A stretch of DNA of 64,000 bases. Origin: Ptychodera flava. Its lineage: Eukaryota; Hemichordata; Enteropneusta; Ptychoderidae. Below, piece by piece: positions 13,157 to 25,371 of this stretch. Within the stretch, counting starts at the first letter, position 1, and each line of letters opens with the position of its first letter. Below the pieces are notes generated by a model, which worked only from the letters and a program-made list of their open reading frames with translations, was not told where the DNA came from and did not search any database. Position numbers and translations under genes: made by a program. The stretch lies in NCBI RefSeq assembly GCF_041260155.1, contig NC_091930.1, positions 34,266,070 to 34,330,069 of the forward strand, in the 5' to 3' direction.

Positions 13157-15186
13157 TTATTTGATTTAATATGCTGCTGAGGTACCTTTTGAAATCCGAT
13201 TTAGGGGTCTCTTTGACAGAATTTCAAAAGTTTTATTGCTTTCCTATGTATATCTAGTTTCTTAATGTCGAGACATTTTAATGTCAACAGTGAGCGGAAA
13301 ATCTGGCAAAACGCAGCTATGCTTTTCTTGACACGTTACTTATCCGTATTTTGATGTTATATACAGATGAAAGACGTTTGCCGCACCGAAACAACATAAT
13401 CTTTCTGTAGCATTTGAAACATGTAATTTTAATATTAATGATTTTATCATTTTTCAACTTGCCTTTACACATCTAAAATCGATACAAATTCAAAATGTCT
13501 TTATGGAAAAATGTTTTTGCTTCATTGGCTATCTGACATATATGTTCGGGTTTATAAAAATCTTGTCAAGCTTTACAAACCTACCGTCACAGGATGTTTC
13601 GACAAAATTATGAAGAGCAGACCGACGCCCTACGTCGGTACGAATGTCATCGCGATTTGATGGGGAATATGGTAGTGGGACATCGAACACTTTAAAACGT
13701 TTTTGCTTTGCAGGGAAGAAACAGTCGACGGCAATGTAATTTTCGCTGTCTCTCACTAATAAGCACATAATTATCCCCAATTATCAACTGTAAGTCAATG
13801 TAATAACAGACTGTGGTAATATGGAGCTATATTTTCAATAAGGCATTTCACCATTCAATTCAATAGCACAGTTATGATCTACAGATTTGAAAACATGAAG
13901 TAACAAAAATCACACTTTGCATATTTGAGTGAATCATTTCAGTCAACACAAGAGGTCTCGTCTCGCGATAATCCCCTTTGAATATCGACAACAGGCGTCG
14001 GCATATATCAGTGAACAGAATATTTCAGTCCATCACTTTCATATCTTTTTGCAGCACGACGTTAGAAGATTGTTCAGTTATTTTGTCCCTGGAGGTTGAA
14101 ATGCCTGTTTTGTCGTAACTGTTACCTCGAATTTCTTCGATCACACTTTCTAAAGTTTCCTAATGGTTGAAGGTAGAATTCATGCGCCACGGTACAGATA
14201 TTCGGGTTGCTGAATTTTTACAATACTTTTCTGGTCTACCGCTTGTGTAGGCGTCCATTTTGAAGCTCTTGGAGTGAATAAATTTTTATCCCCAATTTAT
14301 TCAAAACAAAAGAGGAATGATTTAAAGTTTCCTTACAGAGAGTTTTAAGCAAAAATTATGTCTTTCAAGTTTGAGGCGCGTAGTCCTTAAAATCATTTTC
14401 GCTGGTTCAATATTTCGCCTTTTTGGAAAACGACAAAAAACGTAATGGGCCTTTCTTTTATTCTTAACTGTTTCCTGTTGTAAGGGAGACGTCTTTATTT
14501 AGGGCCTGGGGTGGAAAGAATATGAAGGAGTCCTACGAAAAATTGAAAAGCTAAAAGGGGGGATGCAAAAAATAAATTGAAACACCTCTGAGATAGCACC
14601 ATTTCACATACAAGTTTCTCAATTTTTTCAATGTCAGAGGGGAAATAACCCTCTCGCTCTTCCCCCATGGAGCGTTGTAGCAGTTTTATTTGGTAAAATT
14701 ACAAATTGTAAACGCCTCTCATGCTGCACCAGACTGCACCATTGCACAAATCAATTTTTCCACGATACACAGGGTACAACTTCCTCTGACAGTTCCCCCT
14801 CGGCCTCCCCTGTGTTCTCCCCCGTACTTTCAAATTCTGCCCTGCCAAATATCTTACTGAAAAGGCCTGCCATGATACCCATCCCAATTAATCAATACTA
14901 TATTTTGGATACTGGTTATAGCGAGAACTTTTATATCTACAATGTGTTGTGACTTTGAATTTCATTTTTATGGTTTCACCTTTTTAACCGTCATGAGACA
15001 ACCGCTTATAATCCAGTAGGTTACACCAGCATATGAAGGGTCTATTACTGTATTTTGTACATTTTCCAAATACACGTCTTGACATTTAACTTTTCTGGAG
15101 TTCCTTTAGATACAAGTAGAGTACAGTGACACCAAGTGTTATGGTTCATGCTAATATTTCTGACTTCAAAAGGTTGTATTTTACAG

Positions 15187-15272
15187 TCCACTTCCTCAGG
15201 CAATCTGTGCTTAATTCAACAGTGTCAAGTGTTACAGCTGTAGCAGCCCCAGCAGTTACTGCTACTCAACAG
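15187..15272 (+). other. Exon-like S/T/A-rich cassette, copy 3 (weakened donor)
   Basis: Same cassette in unit B, with Trp to Arg near its start. A one-base deletion turns the donor GTAAGC into GTAGCG, so splicing here would be impaired if the cassette were ever an exon. Confidence 0.32.
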
Positions 15273-16132
15273 GTAGCGTACACAGCCTTGACCGAGTATA
15301 TTTAATCAGAAAGACGATACGAACAAAACAAGCGCCAGAGGCATTTACAGCTCATTAAGTAACCATAACTTACTGACTTAGCGGGAACATATGATGAATT
15401 GGATGAAAATCCCCTGCGAGAAAGTAAATATGGTACACGTCAGCCAGCCTAACGCACTTTACGACTAGAGCTTACTTAGGTAGAGTAAACTTCGATATGC
15501 AGTGGCCTTAAGCTGATTATGTATTTTGGGGGGATAATTCAGCACTATACGCCGAGATATGTCCTTTCTGATTTATTTATCAATTCTCACTCATCGGACA
15601 TCTAAAGAAAATTTGAACATGAAGATATTCGAGAGGCCAGAAATCATATATGCCAGTCTTTAGTTATGGCATGCAACTCTATGAGTGCGCAAAGCGCGTC
15701 GCGCTTATATAATAGTCTAAGCGTTTCGTTTAGGTCTATTCGTGCCTAATCCAAAACAGTACTAGTATAACAATATTGCCAAAATTTCACGAATACACAG
15801 ATTGTTGGAGTTCTTTCGTAGAGCCTAATTGGTACGACCATTGGGTGGAAAAGGGTCAATTTATGACTTTATAAAGTCGTAAACCTTTGGTGGTGGTGAA
15901 TATTTCGTGGATGTTTACTAGTATGTCTATAAATTTTCTCATGTTTTTCGCTTTTGTATGAATAAACCATGACCCTACCCCTGCAAAGGAAGTTGCATGA
16001 CGGTATAGATGTTAGGGAAGGACGGCATTCAATTTTGGAAGGGCTGCATCAATAAGGGTCATCAGCGTCCATTTTGATCCTATACACCACATAATGTTTC
16101 AAAATTTTGTAGAGCACGCTCTTTCCAATTAG

Positions 16133-16366
16133 AACACGATTGGAACTTATTCAGGAAAATTGGATAATATAGTAATGTGTGTTTAATCTGGAAATGTAAG
16201 CTCACCTGCTTTTCTGTTTAATCATACACTTGTTTTTATGAGTAATTATATGAGTAATATTGTAATATTTGTAATATTTCAACCTTCAGCTTTAGGGCAA
16301 CTAACACTTGTGAGAAATTTGAACGATATTGCGATCCAATTCATCGAAATTAGTTCCAATCGTGTT
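16133..16366. mobile_element. MITE with ~32-bp terminal inverted repeats, copy 3
   Basis: Same ends, carried in unit B at the position equivalent to copies 1 and 2. Confidence 0.77.
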
Positions 16367-16395
16367 TTAGGTAAATGCTCTCAACATAAAGCGCT

Positions 16396-17464
16396 CTAAG
16401 GTGCCATATTTTTCATACGATTCGGGTTCTACGGGTGTTTTGGTTACAACACCGATCTTACGGCCCCTTTTAAATCTGAGTGAACGACTTCTCAAGAAAA
16501 TTCAGAAAATAACGCTCTCTCTATCTTTTTGCGCAAGGCTTCCGGGAAGCTTGATTTCTCGTTGGATGATATGCAGTGAATGGGAAGGATTTGAAACAGC
16601 CAATGGAAATAGTCAATTCTGTTTACTTATTCCAGCCGTTCCAGACCAGTATAATGTGGCCGTGGTTTTGTTGACTTTGCGCTTTTGCAGGAGGAATGGA
16701 AATTACAGCTGTAATCTGAAACCTTACCCAAATAGTGCATGCAGACGTACCAGTTAAATAACCGCAACACAACCAACCAACCTAAATAAATATTATTGCT
16801 AACCGCCACTAAATTTCCATTGAGGGACCTCGCTTTTCGCCTAGAGGTACTGGTCTCAATGTATGACTTCGGGAGTCAAGTAGTTATACTGAATTAAGGT
16901 AGTGTGTTCCTCGAAAGTGAAAAACTTAAACTTTTGCTAAAAATTTCCTCAAGTAATCTTACAACCATTCTCTTTCAACATCAACAATGAAAATCGGGAT
17001 CGTTCAACTTTTGGTACTAGAGAAACATATTTCTTAAGATTTACAGGTATTTGGGATTAAAAATGGCCGCCATCTCTGTGTTAACTCTAAGAAGAAAAAC
17101 AAATTTTCAAAAAACCAATCCGGTGAAAGTCTTTCTTTCACCAAGAGCTTTAAAATGAGCCGCGACAAGTGCTAAAGTGCTAGACCAGAAGAACAAAAAT
17201 GTAAAAGTTTGAGAGCCCAAATTTGTGTCCCCAAGGCGCATTCTACCTGAACGTTACTCGTAGAGAACAATGGCTGTCCCGTTTTACCTCTATGAAGGGG
17301 TACAGTAATGCAGCTTTCTCAAATGACTTCATTCAATAAGAAATAAGCTGCTGGCAGATATTTAAGCTAAAATAACCAGTAGACTGCCATGCACGATATT
17401 TATTAAGCGGGGGAACCGACAGCAGTTATAGAGTGGTGGTAAAAAATGTTGACATACAAAAAAG
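16396..17464. other. Unit B flank between MITE and TA tract, no gene seen
   Basis: Repeat-derived sequence matching 3630-4380 and 8230-8596. A 118-codon reading frame at 16401-16757 exists only as part of the repeat, and its counterparts at 3764 and 6556 are broken differently. I do not support it as a gene. Confidence 0.5.

Positions 17465-17555
<91 letters not shown>
17465..17555. repeat. (TA)n microsatellite, unit B
   Basis: TA dinucleotides with one phase slip (ATTATA at about 17491), followed by the same CACTCTCTGAAGAAAC flank as unit A. Confidence 0.96.
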
Positions 17556-17558
<3 letters not shown>

Positions 17559-18474
17559 TCTCTGAAGAAACAAAAGTGTCGGCGCGTCATTCCGATCGCC
17601 CGATCGTACAGCCATTGGTCTTCAAATCTTTTTATTATCGGTAGGTCGCGAGCAATGGCGTCACTACAACTCCCTCTCAAAAAGTCACACAGGCACTGAC
17701 CCATGCAAAGTCACTCATTTTCCTTTTATGACCCTAGTTACAGTTAGAAAAATAAAGAGATAAAATCATACTCCGTGGCAGATGAATCCACAATGATGAA
17801 TTGAATTCCGACAAACAGATCATCAGTAGGTACACAACCAAATGTATACTCAACATCTTCTGATGGACAGGACAACTAAAATTTGCGCATGGGTTTATTG
17901 GCAGTTTTATGAGATTTTATGAGATTAAGACAACATGTGCGCGCTGTAAGCCCTCCATCTTTGGATTTTGAAACCTGGGGACACCGGTATGCGATTTCAT
18001 AAGGACTTTTAATAGATGCAAATGACGGGATGAATACTCCTTTTTGCATAATGATGAACGAGCTCTTCTCTCTGTTCGGGAATCACGTAGGCAGACTGTG
18101 CTTCTACAGGTCATCATTATTGCTTTTACTGCTAACATCATATGTTTTAGCAATGCAAGTGAATTTAGGGCAACAATGCTTGATAATTTGATAAAATATC
18201 AGTAACAATCTGGATGGATGACGTCAGAAAATGCACTGGTATTGACAAAGCCATAAATAACAGAAAGAGTAAATAATACAAAAATTACGATATATTAGAT
18301 ATGTATATCTGATCGAGAAGTGGCGAGCTGGTTCCTTACACAGGCCCAGACTATGTTCATCTTTATGGAATCATCGACCATCTTCACAAAGACCGGACTT
18401 GGCATTTTCCTTTTGATAGATTCCTTGTGAATAAAATCTACCTGAACCTTATTTATATTAGTAAATATTCAGCA

Positions 18475-19055
18475 AAGTGGCATTAATTTTGCAGCCATAT
18501 CGGATTTAATCTTGGGCATGTGCAAATTTATGGAAATTATCAAAGTACCTTTGTGACATAGTACCTCCAAAAGTGCTTCTTCATACCCAAGAAATATATT
18601 TAACTTTTAAAATCACTGAAATAGCTTGTTTAATACGTGGTCTATGACCGAAAATGTCGTTTGCAAAATTGTTAGCTACCATATCGGATGTATACACATT
18701 ATGAAACAGCCTATGCAAAACTTTGTACTACCAAAACCGTTTGTGAATGCAAAAGAAATACTTTAACTTTAAAATCATTAATATAGTTTGTTTACTACGC
18801 TATTTACAGGCAAAAATGTCATTTTGTTGAAATGTTGGCATCAATATTGGCATTATGCAGATTACCAAAGTGCCTAGTATGTAAACATATCTCCACAATG
18901 ATATAAGTAATAAGTAATGACAGACTTTTAAATTACTAAAATTGTTTGCTTAACATGTGGTATACAGCCAATTTTGTTACATTGTCGGACTCATGGCAGC
19001 CATATTTGATTCATTCAAATTAGACAGGTTACTCGAAGATGAATTCTTGTAATAT
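18475..19055. repeat. Three diverged tandem repeats, period ~156-164 bp (unit B)
   Basis: Counterpart of 9585-10200 with small indels. Non-coding. Confidence 0.62.
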
Positions 19056-19533
19056 TTTAATATGTTGTTCCGGGTACCTCTCGAAAATGCATTCTGAACA
19101 AAAATATCCCGTTGCAATTTATGGTGGTTCTAACCGTATTTTGACAGGAGTATTCGGTTTGATTACATCATATCACTTTTACTTTCTCATATTTCAATAA
19201 AAAAGACTATCAATAACGCGTTTACTATATAATCCGTAGTACGTTGCGGCCTGCAAAGATTCCAATTCATGCAGTCAAAAAGAAAATAGAATAAGGCTGA
19301 TAATCAATTTTCAAAGTTTCTCCTGTGTTGTTGAAAAGGCTTCTGGACCGTCACTTTTCGAAATGAAGATGTTTTTAAAGGCACTTAAATTATGAAATAT
19401 TTGTAAATATTCCTTGTGAGGATGGAACTCTTAACCAAACTGCAAACTCGAACAAAAAATCTAATTTTTATTTGATTTTAGGCGTGGCCTGTAGGGATTT
19501 CCCCCTTGCGTAAATGACGGAGACCTTGAAACA

Positions 19534-19547
19534 GCCAATCAGATTGA
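19534..19547 (+). promoter_or_regulatory. CCAAT box upstream of copy B
   Basis: Same AGCCAATCAGATTG box as in unit A. In this unit it is separated from the working start codon by the 763-bp insertion, so its role in expressing copy B is uncertain. Confidence 0.4.
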
Positions 19548-19707
19548 ATCAAAAAAGCGGCGAGGAGGCGATCGACATACCACTGGATTGAACAAAATTA
19601 TCTTTTTTTTACGTTCTTTATCGGTGCTCTTCCAACGACGTTCAATCATTGCAGTTTTGAAGTCGTGGTTTTGGCCGACGTTCTCATTCTTTAAGAATTC
19701 CAAATAT

Positions 19708-19767
19708 GAAAAGCTTCAAACATGGCACTGTAATCGCCTGTGTTATGCTGGCTACCACTGGGTGAAA
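19708..19767 (+). pseudogene. Displaced original start of copy B
   Basis: ATGAAAAGCTTC encodes MKSFKHGTVIACVMLATTG and then a stop. It is the counterpart of the copy A start (MKSCKHGTVIACVMLATSF). The insertion beginning at 19757 separates it from the rest of the coding region and terminates it after 19 codons. Confidence 0.75.
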
Positions 19768-20519
19768 ACGCTATAATACAGGCCAATACGGGCATGTATT
19801 TTAACCTGTATTTAGGGTAAATACATGCAAATAGAGGACAATATAGATTAATACAGAAAACAAAAATACAGACCCTGTATTTTTGCCCGTATTTACCTGT
19901 ATATGCACTCTTACAAATACACTATAAATACAGGTAAATAATGATGAATACAGATTACAAATACACCATGTATCAATCATGTATTTGCCATGGATTTCTA
20001 TGGTGTAAATTCATTGGAATGTATTTTCATGGCTTGAATTTACCATGTATTATGCATATATTTGTCATGAATTTCTTAGTCCAAGAAAAACCGGCGTGGA
20101 CCGTTAGGCCACATGGCTTGGTGTTGTGCAGTGAATTGAACATTCGCAAGGCGTGTGCAGACTTATCTTGGCGAAGCCTGAAGACAGAAAGGATTCATAG
20201 CATAAAAGTGATCAATGATTGCTAAACTGCTCAAAAACCAAACACAATCCGTTCAACGAGTGATATGCATCGCTTGTTTTGGATAAAATACACGGTTGTT
20301 ACACAGTGACAGAGCATGGAGTTGTAACCACTGCAGGTACCTCCATGCACGGAGTAACCGCGTGCTTGTAATATGAAAACAGTGGGAAGAAGAATTGACT
20401 CGGAGTTGCTGAAAGAAATGGGGAAAAAAGATTAAGTACGATTGTAAAGGGTAGTCCGGTCTATGAATATTGTCAAGAACAAGTTTTCAAATGCTTGTTT
20501 TGGGGTAGCATTCTTCGTT
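19757..20519. mobile_element. 763-bp insertion in the start exon of copy B
   Basis: Absent from copy A. It is flanked on both sides by CTGGCTACC (19748-19756 and 20520-20528), as expected for a 9-bp target duplication. The left 200 bp is foldback-rich (GCATGTATTT facing AAATACATGC, and CCCGTATTTACCTGTAT facing ATAAATACAGGT). The right part is not recognised and contains the ATG that copy B now uses. I find no clear terminal inverted repeats. The alternative is that copy A lost this segment by deletion between the two CTGGCTACC repeats. Confidence 0.65.
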
Positions 20520-21614
20520 CTGGCTACCTCCTTCGTCCTTTGGTTGACGTTACCATACCCGTGTGGAAAGGACAGTGCTATGCGTCATGTAAAGCATACA
20601 TCATTTTCAAAAGGCTCACTCAATAGTAAAAAGACCGTCCAGCTCGATTCAGAAGCACCCAACAATAATACACGCGAGATGAAAGCAACGACAATTTACG
20701 ATGGTGACGATTATACCGGGCAAGACAGCGGCAAGAACGGTAAAAGATTTCCGAAAGCGAAGAATTACTATCTTAGAACAATGATGGATAAAATTGGTAA
20801 GCGCAAAGGGTTTATCATTCTTTTGTATCTGAATCTCGGGTATTTCAACATCACTAAAAGCTGGATATGTAACGTGGAATGTATGGGTGTTCTGGAACAG
20901 ACATTATTTGTCTGTAGCGATGACGAAGCGTACTGGTCGCTTACAAACTGGAAACCATCACTAAATGTGATTCTTCACCGCTATGGAACGACCAACGCTA
21001 TGACGTGGGGCACGGAGAGTTACTTTGAGTACCTGGTGTACCGCGCACAATCGGTTGACTCGATTCTGAAAGAAAACTACTCCGTTTTCCTCGTTGAATC
21101 AGACATGGTGTGGCTGAAAAAACCTCTGGTGCTATTGGAGCAATATCAGAACAACGATCTCATTTTGGCAGCCAATAAACGTTTAGCGAACGACACTCAC
21201 AGAGGGGCACTTCCCGCCATGGCATACTTCAACGCGACGGCCAGAACACGGAGTCTGTGGACTAAAATGGTGGAAGTCTGCGATCGAAAATTCCAAATGT
21301 ACAAAACGGGGAACGCAGACAATGTCGGCGGCAGTGACATGGGTGCATTCAATAAACTCATAAGAAGTGAGCCGATCAAAGTGCAGTGGCTACCAGACGA
21401 CAAATTCGCAAGTGGGAAGTGGTACAGAGGCGATATTTACAATGAAGAGACGGCAGAATCGATAGTCGTCATCCACAATAATTTCAAAAAAGGAAATGAC
21501 AGAAAAGAACAAAGAGCGAAACTGTGGGCACATTGGTTCCTGTCTGACGATGGCACACGCTGTACTCCATGTTCGACCATGCCAAAAAAGTTCGTTAAGC
21601 CAACTGGACACTAA
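20463..21614 (+). CDS. Type II membrane nucleotide-diphospho-sugar transferase, copy B (intact)
   Basis: A 383-residue single-exon protein, the only intact copy of the three. Residues 11-30 are a hydrophobic signal anchor after a short basic tail, so a Golgi-type luminal enzyme is expected. A polar stem (about 40-110) follows. The region at about 115-345 resembles the nucleotide-diphospho-sugar transferase family PF03407: YSVFLVESDMVWLKKPL (206-222) sits where the family has its DxD metal motif, here ESD; GGSDMGAFN (289-297) and VVIHNNF (335-341) also fit. Possible N-glycosylation sites are at 68, 129, 205, 243 and 257. The tail has paired cysteines (CTPC, 367-370). Family membership implies sugar transfer from a nucleotide sugar; donor and acceptor are unknown. 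Residues 1-19 come from the inserted segment and rebuild the anchor in frame. I recognise the family but not a named orthologue. Confidence 0.82.
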   Translation: MNIVKNKFSNACFGVAFFVLATSFVLWLTLPYPCGKDSAMRHVKHTSFSKGSLNSKKTVQLDSEAPNNNTREMKATTIYDGDDYTGQDSGKNGKRFPKAKNYYLRTMMDKIGKRKGFIILLYLNLGYFNITKSWICNVECMGVLEQTLFVCSDDEAYWSLTNWKPSLNVILHRYGTTNAMTWGTESYFEYLVYRAQSVDSILKENYSVFLVESDMVWLKKPLVLLEQYQNNDLILAANKRLANDTHRGALPAMAYFNATARTRSLWTKMVEVCDRKFQMYKTGNADNVGGSDMGAFNKLIRSEPIKVQWLPDDKFASGKWYRGDIYNEETAESIVVIHNNFKKGNDRKEQRAKLWAHWFLSDDGTRCTPCSTMPKKFVKPTGH

Positions 21615-21796
21615 AGAATTATCCATCGAAGCGAAGTTAATTACTGTGATCATGACCTGTGTATATGGAAAATGGTAAAATGGGTCGATTTAATGTCTTA
21701 TACGTTTGTAAACTTTGAATAACATTTTGATTTAATGTTTGTTTGAGTGCATGCGTGAATGTATGTACTCATATATGAACGTATGTACGTACGTAC
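21615..21796. other. 3' flank of copy B
   Basis: Matches 11983-12198 with a small deletion after the stop. Probably 3' untranslated sequence. No canonical polyadenylation signal seen. Confidence 0.45.
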
Positions 21797-21886
21797 TTGT
21801 GTATGTATGTATGTATGTATGTATGTATGTATGTATGTATGTATGTATGTATGTATGTATGTATGTATGTATGTGTGTGTGTGTTG

Positions 21887-21946
<60 letters not shown>

Positions 21947-21974
21947 TATGTATGTATGTATGTATGTATGTATG

Positions 21975-22046
<72 letters not shown>

Positions 22047-22218
22047 TATGTATGTATGTATGTATGTATGTATGTATGTATGTATGTATGTATGTATGTA
22101 TGTATGTATGTATGTATGTATGTATGTATGTATGTATGTATGTATGTATGTATGTATGTATGTATGTATGTATGTATGTATGTATGTATGTATGTATGTA
22201 TGTATGTATGTATGTATG

Positions 22219-22248
<30 letters not shown>
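21797..22248. repeat. Compound tetranucleotide microsatellite (~450 bp), copy B
   Basis: Blocks in order: TATG (to about 21872), TG (21873-21899), TGCG (21900-21947), TATG, TGCG (21975-22047), TATG (to 22248). The GC-rich block is TGCG on this strand, the inverse complement of the CGCA blocks in copy A, so the interior variants arose independently after duplication. Confidence 0.97.
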
Positions 22249-22249
<1 letters not shown>

Positions 22250-22520
22250 CAACAACCGGGAGCATTGATGCAGAAGTTTATATTTTCAACAGCTGTAAAA
22301 CTGCGTCGGCTGTTAGCCGGGCGTTACATACAGTATATGCGTCAAAAGAGTGCGAAATATGCAGTTAGTATAATCATTTATTTGCAGTTATTTTGGTTGA
22401 ACATATTTTATGGCAAATGTTGAAATCGCTCTAAAGAAGTTAAGTGTGGCTGAATTTCATTTCATTTAATATGCTGCTGAGGTACCTTTTGAAATCCGAT
22501 TTAGGGGTCTCTTTGACAGA

Positions 22521-23611
22521 ATTTGGAAAGTTATTAATAAATATATATACAAATACCTTAACACAACCAAACAACTAGTCTTAACAGTGTGCATTGATCA
22601 CAATAAATAACTGTTCACAATGTCTTAACTTAAGTGACACCATCATTACAAATGAGCGTAACCTCTGCCTGATCTCTGTCCTATAGAATACAACAGACAT
22701 CGCTACGATCTGAATGCAGTGATATTGAAATTGCCCGCGTACATTGCACACACTGTAAACGAATCTGTATCACATCAATAAATGCTCTAAACTAGTTTAG
22801 CATTCAAAACTTTTCTCAAAACCTCATGCAATTCAAACTATGTAAACATATTACCTCGTGGGCCTATTTAGTTAGTACTCTAGGTTAATTATCAGCGTAC
22901 TAGCTTTACTACTTTAGTTCATTCAATAACAAAGAAAAACAATGGCTGCCTCAGCATCATGGGAATAACAATTTGGCGGCAAAACACCATTTAACGCTAA
23001 TGTTCAATCAACTAATTTAAAATAACTAAAGATCGATAGATTTGCTAGTTCCGTCGTTTACTAATGAAGCAAATATGAATAAATCTGACGAGAACTCACC
23101 ATGACCGACATCGACACCAGGAGGCGCTGTCTACCTCAAAGTGCTCTGATGCATCAAGTCGATTACAACAGCCGGCTTAAAGATGTCCCTCTCTCTGGCG
23201 TCTGCAGATTTCTTTTATTCTTAAATGTAAATGACACTTTGTTGATCGTCAAGTGATTGTTGGATTTTTTCAATTTTTTCGGCATGTCGACAATAGATCG
23301 CTCATCATCATTTCTTTTGCCCATATATTCAATCAGTATGTACAATCATATGCATTTTGAGTTTCATGCAAAGCAGCTGTAACATGATAGGACCAATCTA
23401 GATCAGATATAGTTTACGATAATCCCACTTGGAGAGGATAACAGTTAAAGGATGCCTATATTCAACAAATTAAGCTCCTATTCTGGTTAAATTTACAAGG
23501 GTGTACTCTGCCACTTATTCCTACAGAACGTTTTTCTAACAAGTTCATTTGCTATTTCACTTGGGCCCTTATACAAGCTTGCTTCAACTACTTATGGAAT
23601 GGTTAAGCGCT
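22521..23611. other. Unit C-specific segment, no gene seen
   Basis: Replaces about 2.2 kb of unit A/B flank. Both edges are abrupt: homology is lost after GACAGAATTT and resumes at about 23612. The sequence is AT-rich. No recognised transposon ends and no supported reading frame. Confidence 0.5.
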
Positions 23612-24502
23612 GAGTATATTTTAATCAAAAAGACAGGATACGAACAAAGCAAGCGCCAGAGGTATTTACAGCTCATAAAGTAAACATAACTTACTGTCTT
23701 AGTGAGAATATATGATCAATTGGATGTAAATCCCCGGCCAGACAGTAAAAACGGTACACAACCAGCTTGACGCACTTTACGACTAGAGCTTAGTTAGGTA
23801 GAGTAGACTGCGATATGGAGTGGCGTTAAGCCGATTATTCATGTTTTTTAAGGCTTTGGGAGAATTCAAAAAGACATTGTAGTCGTTTTCCGAGCACAGC
23901 ACTATAGTTTATAGGCCGGATATATGTTCTCGCTGATTTATTGATCAATTCTCAATCATCGGACATACCAACAATATTTGCACAAGAAGATATTCAAGAG
24001 GTCTGAAAGCATACATGCCAATCTTTAGTTATGACATACAGGTCTATAAGTGCGCATAGCGCGCGTGGCGCTATTATTATAGTCTATACTTTTCGCTTGA
24101 GTATATTCGTGTCTAACCCAAACATTATAACAATATTGCCAAAAATTGCATTAATAGAGATTGTTGGAGTTCTTTCGTACAGCCTAATCGGTACGACCAT
24201 GGAAACAGAGTCAATTTATGATTTTAAAAAGTCGCAAACCTTTGGTGGTGGTGAATAGTTCGTGCATGTGTACTCGTATGTCTAGGCCTATCAATTTTTT
24301 CATCTTTTTCACTTTTGTCTGGTGAATGATGAATAAACCATGACCCACAGCTGCAAAGGAAGTTGCATGACGGTATAGATGTTAGGGATGGACGCCACTC
24401 AATTCTGGAAGGGCTGCCTCAATAAGAGTCATCAGCGTCCATTTTGATCCAAGACACCACATAACGTTTCGCAGTTTTGTAGAGCACGCTCTTTACAATT
24501 AG

Positions 24503-24703
24503 AACTAATTTTGGATAATTGGATAGTGATGTAATGTATATTTAATCTGCATATGTAAGCTCCCCTGCTTTTCTCTTTAATTATACACTTGTATTTATGA
24601 GTTATTTGTAATATTCACACCTTCAGCTGTAGGCCACCTAACACTATTGAGAAATTTGAACGATATTGAGATCCAATTCATCGAAATTTGTTTCAATCAT
24701 GTT
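24503..24703. mobile_element. MITE, copy 4 (5' end eroded)
   Basis: Unit C copy. The left end has lost CACGATTGG and starts AACTAATTTTGGATAATTGG. The right end reads TTTCAATCATGTT, with mutations from the family end. Confidence 0.65.
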
Positions 24704-25324
24704 TTAGGTAAATACTCTCAACAAAAAGCGCTCTAAGGTGCCATATTTTTCGTACGATTAGGGTATCCGGGTTCTACGGGTGTTTTGGTTACAACACCGA
24801 TCTTACGGCCCCTTTTAATTCTGAGTGAACGACTTCCCCAAGAAAATTCAGAAAATAACGCCCTATCTTTTGCGCCTGCCTTCTGGAGAGCTTGATTTCG
24901 TGTTGGATGATATGCAGTGAATGGGAAGGATTTAATTGAAACAGCCAATGGAAATAGTCAGTTCTTTTTGCTTATTTCCTCCCTTTCTTGACCCTGTATA
25001 ATGTGGCCGTGGTTGTGTTAAGGTGGCAGGTGGCATGGAAATTTCAGCTGTAATCTGAAATCTTCCCCAAATAGTGCATGTGGACATACCAGTTAAATAT
25101 CCGTAACCCAGCTAACCAATCTAAATAAATATTATTACTAACCGCCACAAAATTTCCATTGAGGGACCTCACTTTTCGCCTAGAGGTACTGGTCTCAGTG
25201 TATGATTTCGGGTGCCAAGTAGTTGAACTGAATTAATGTAGTATGTTCCTCGAACGTGAAAGACTTAAACTTTAGCTAAAACTTTCCTCAAGGAATCTTA
25301 CAACCATTCTATTCAAAATCAAGA

Positions 25325-25370
<46 letters not shown>

Positions 25371-25371
25371 C
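25325..25371. repeat. (TA)n microsatellite, unit C
   Basis: Short TA tract with one phase slip, followed by CTCTGAAGAAATAAAAGTG, the counterpart of 8693 and 17555. Confidence 0.95.

Larger units (their letters stand above)
13157..22520. repeat. Tandem segmental duplication, unit B
   Basis: Second unit, shorter than A because it has one rather than two copies of the ~2.5-kb internal block and lacks the SINE near 0.9-1.3 kb and the 6877-7897 transposon. It uniquely carries the 763-bp insertion at 19757-20519. After the ATGT array and about 200 bp of shared 3' flank, the next unit starts around 22457 with the same TGCTGCTGAGGTACC segment. Homology stops abruptly near 22520. Confidence 0.88.

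Noticed and set aside
16401..16757. 118-codon frame with CRRNGNYSCNLKPYPNSACRRTS
   Set aside because: Lies in the amplified repeat; the counterparts at 3764 and 6556 have different starts and frames, so no conserved full-length protein.
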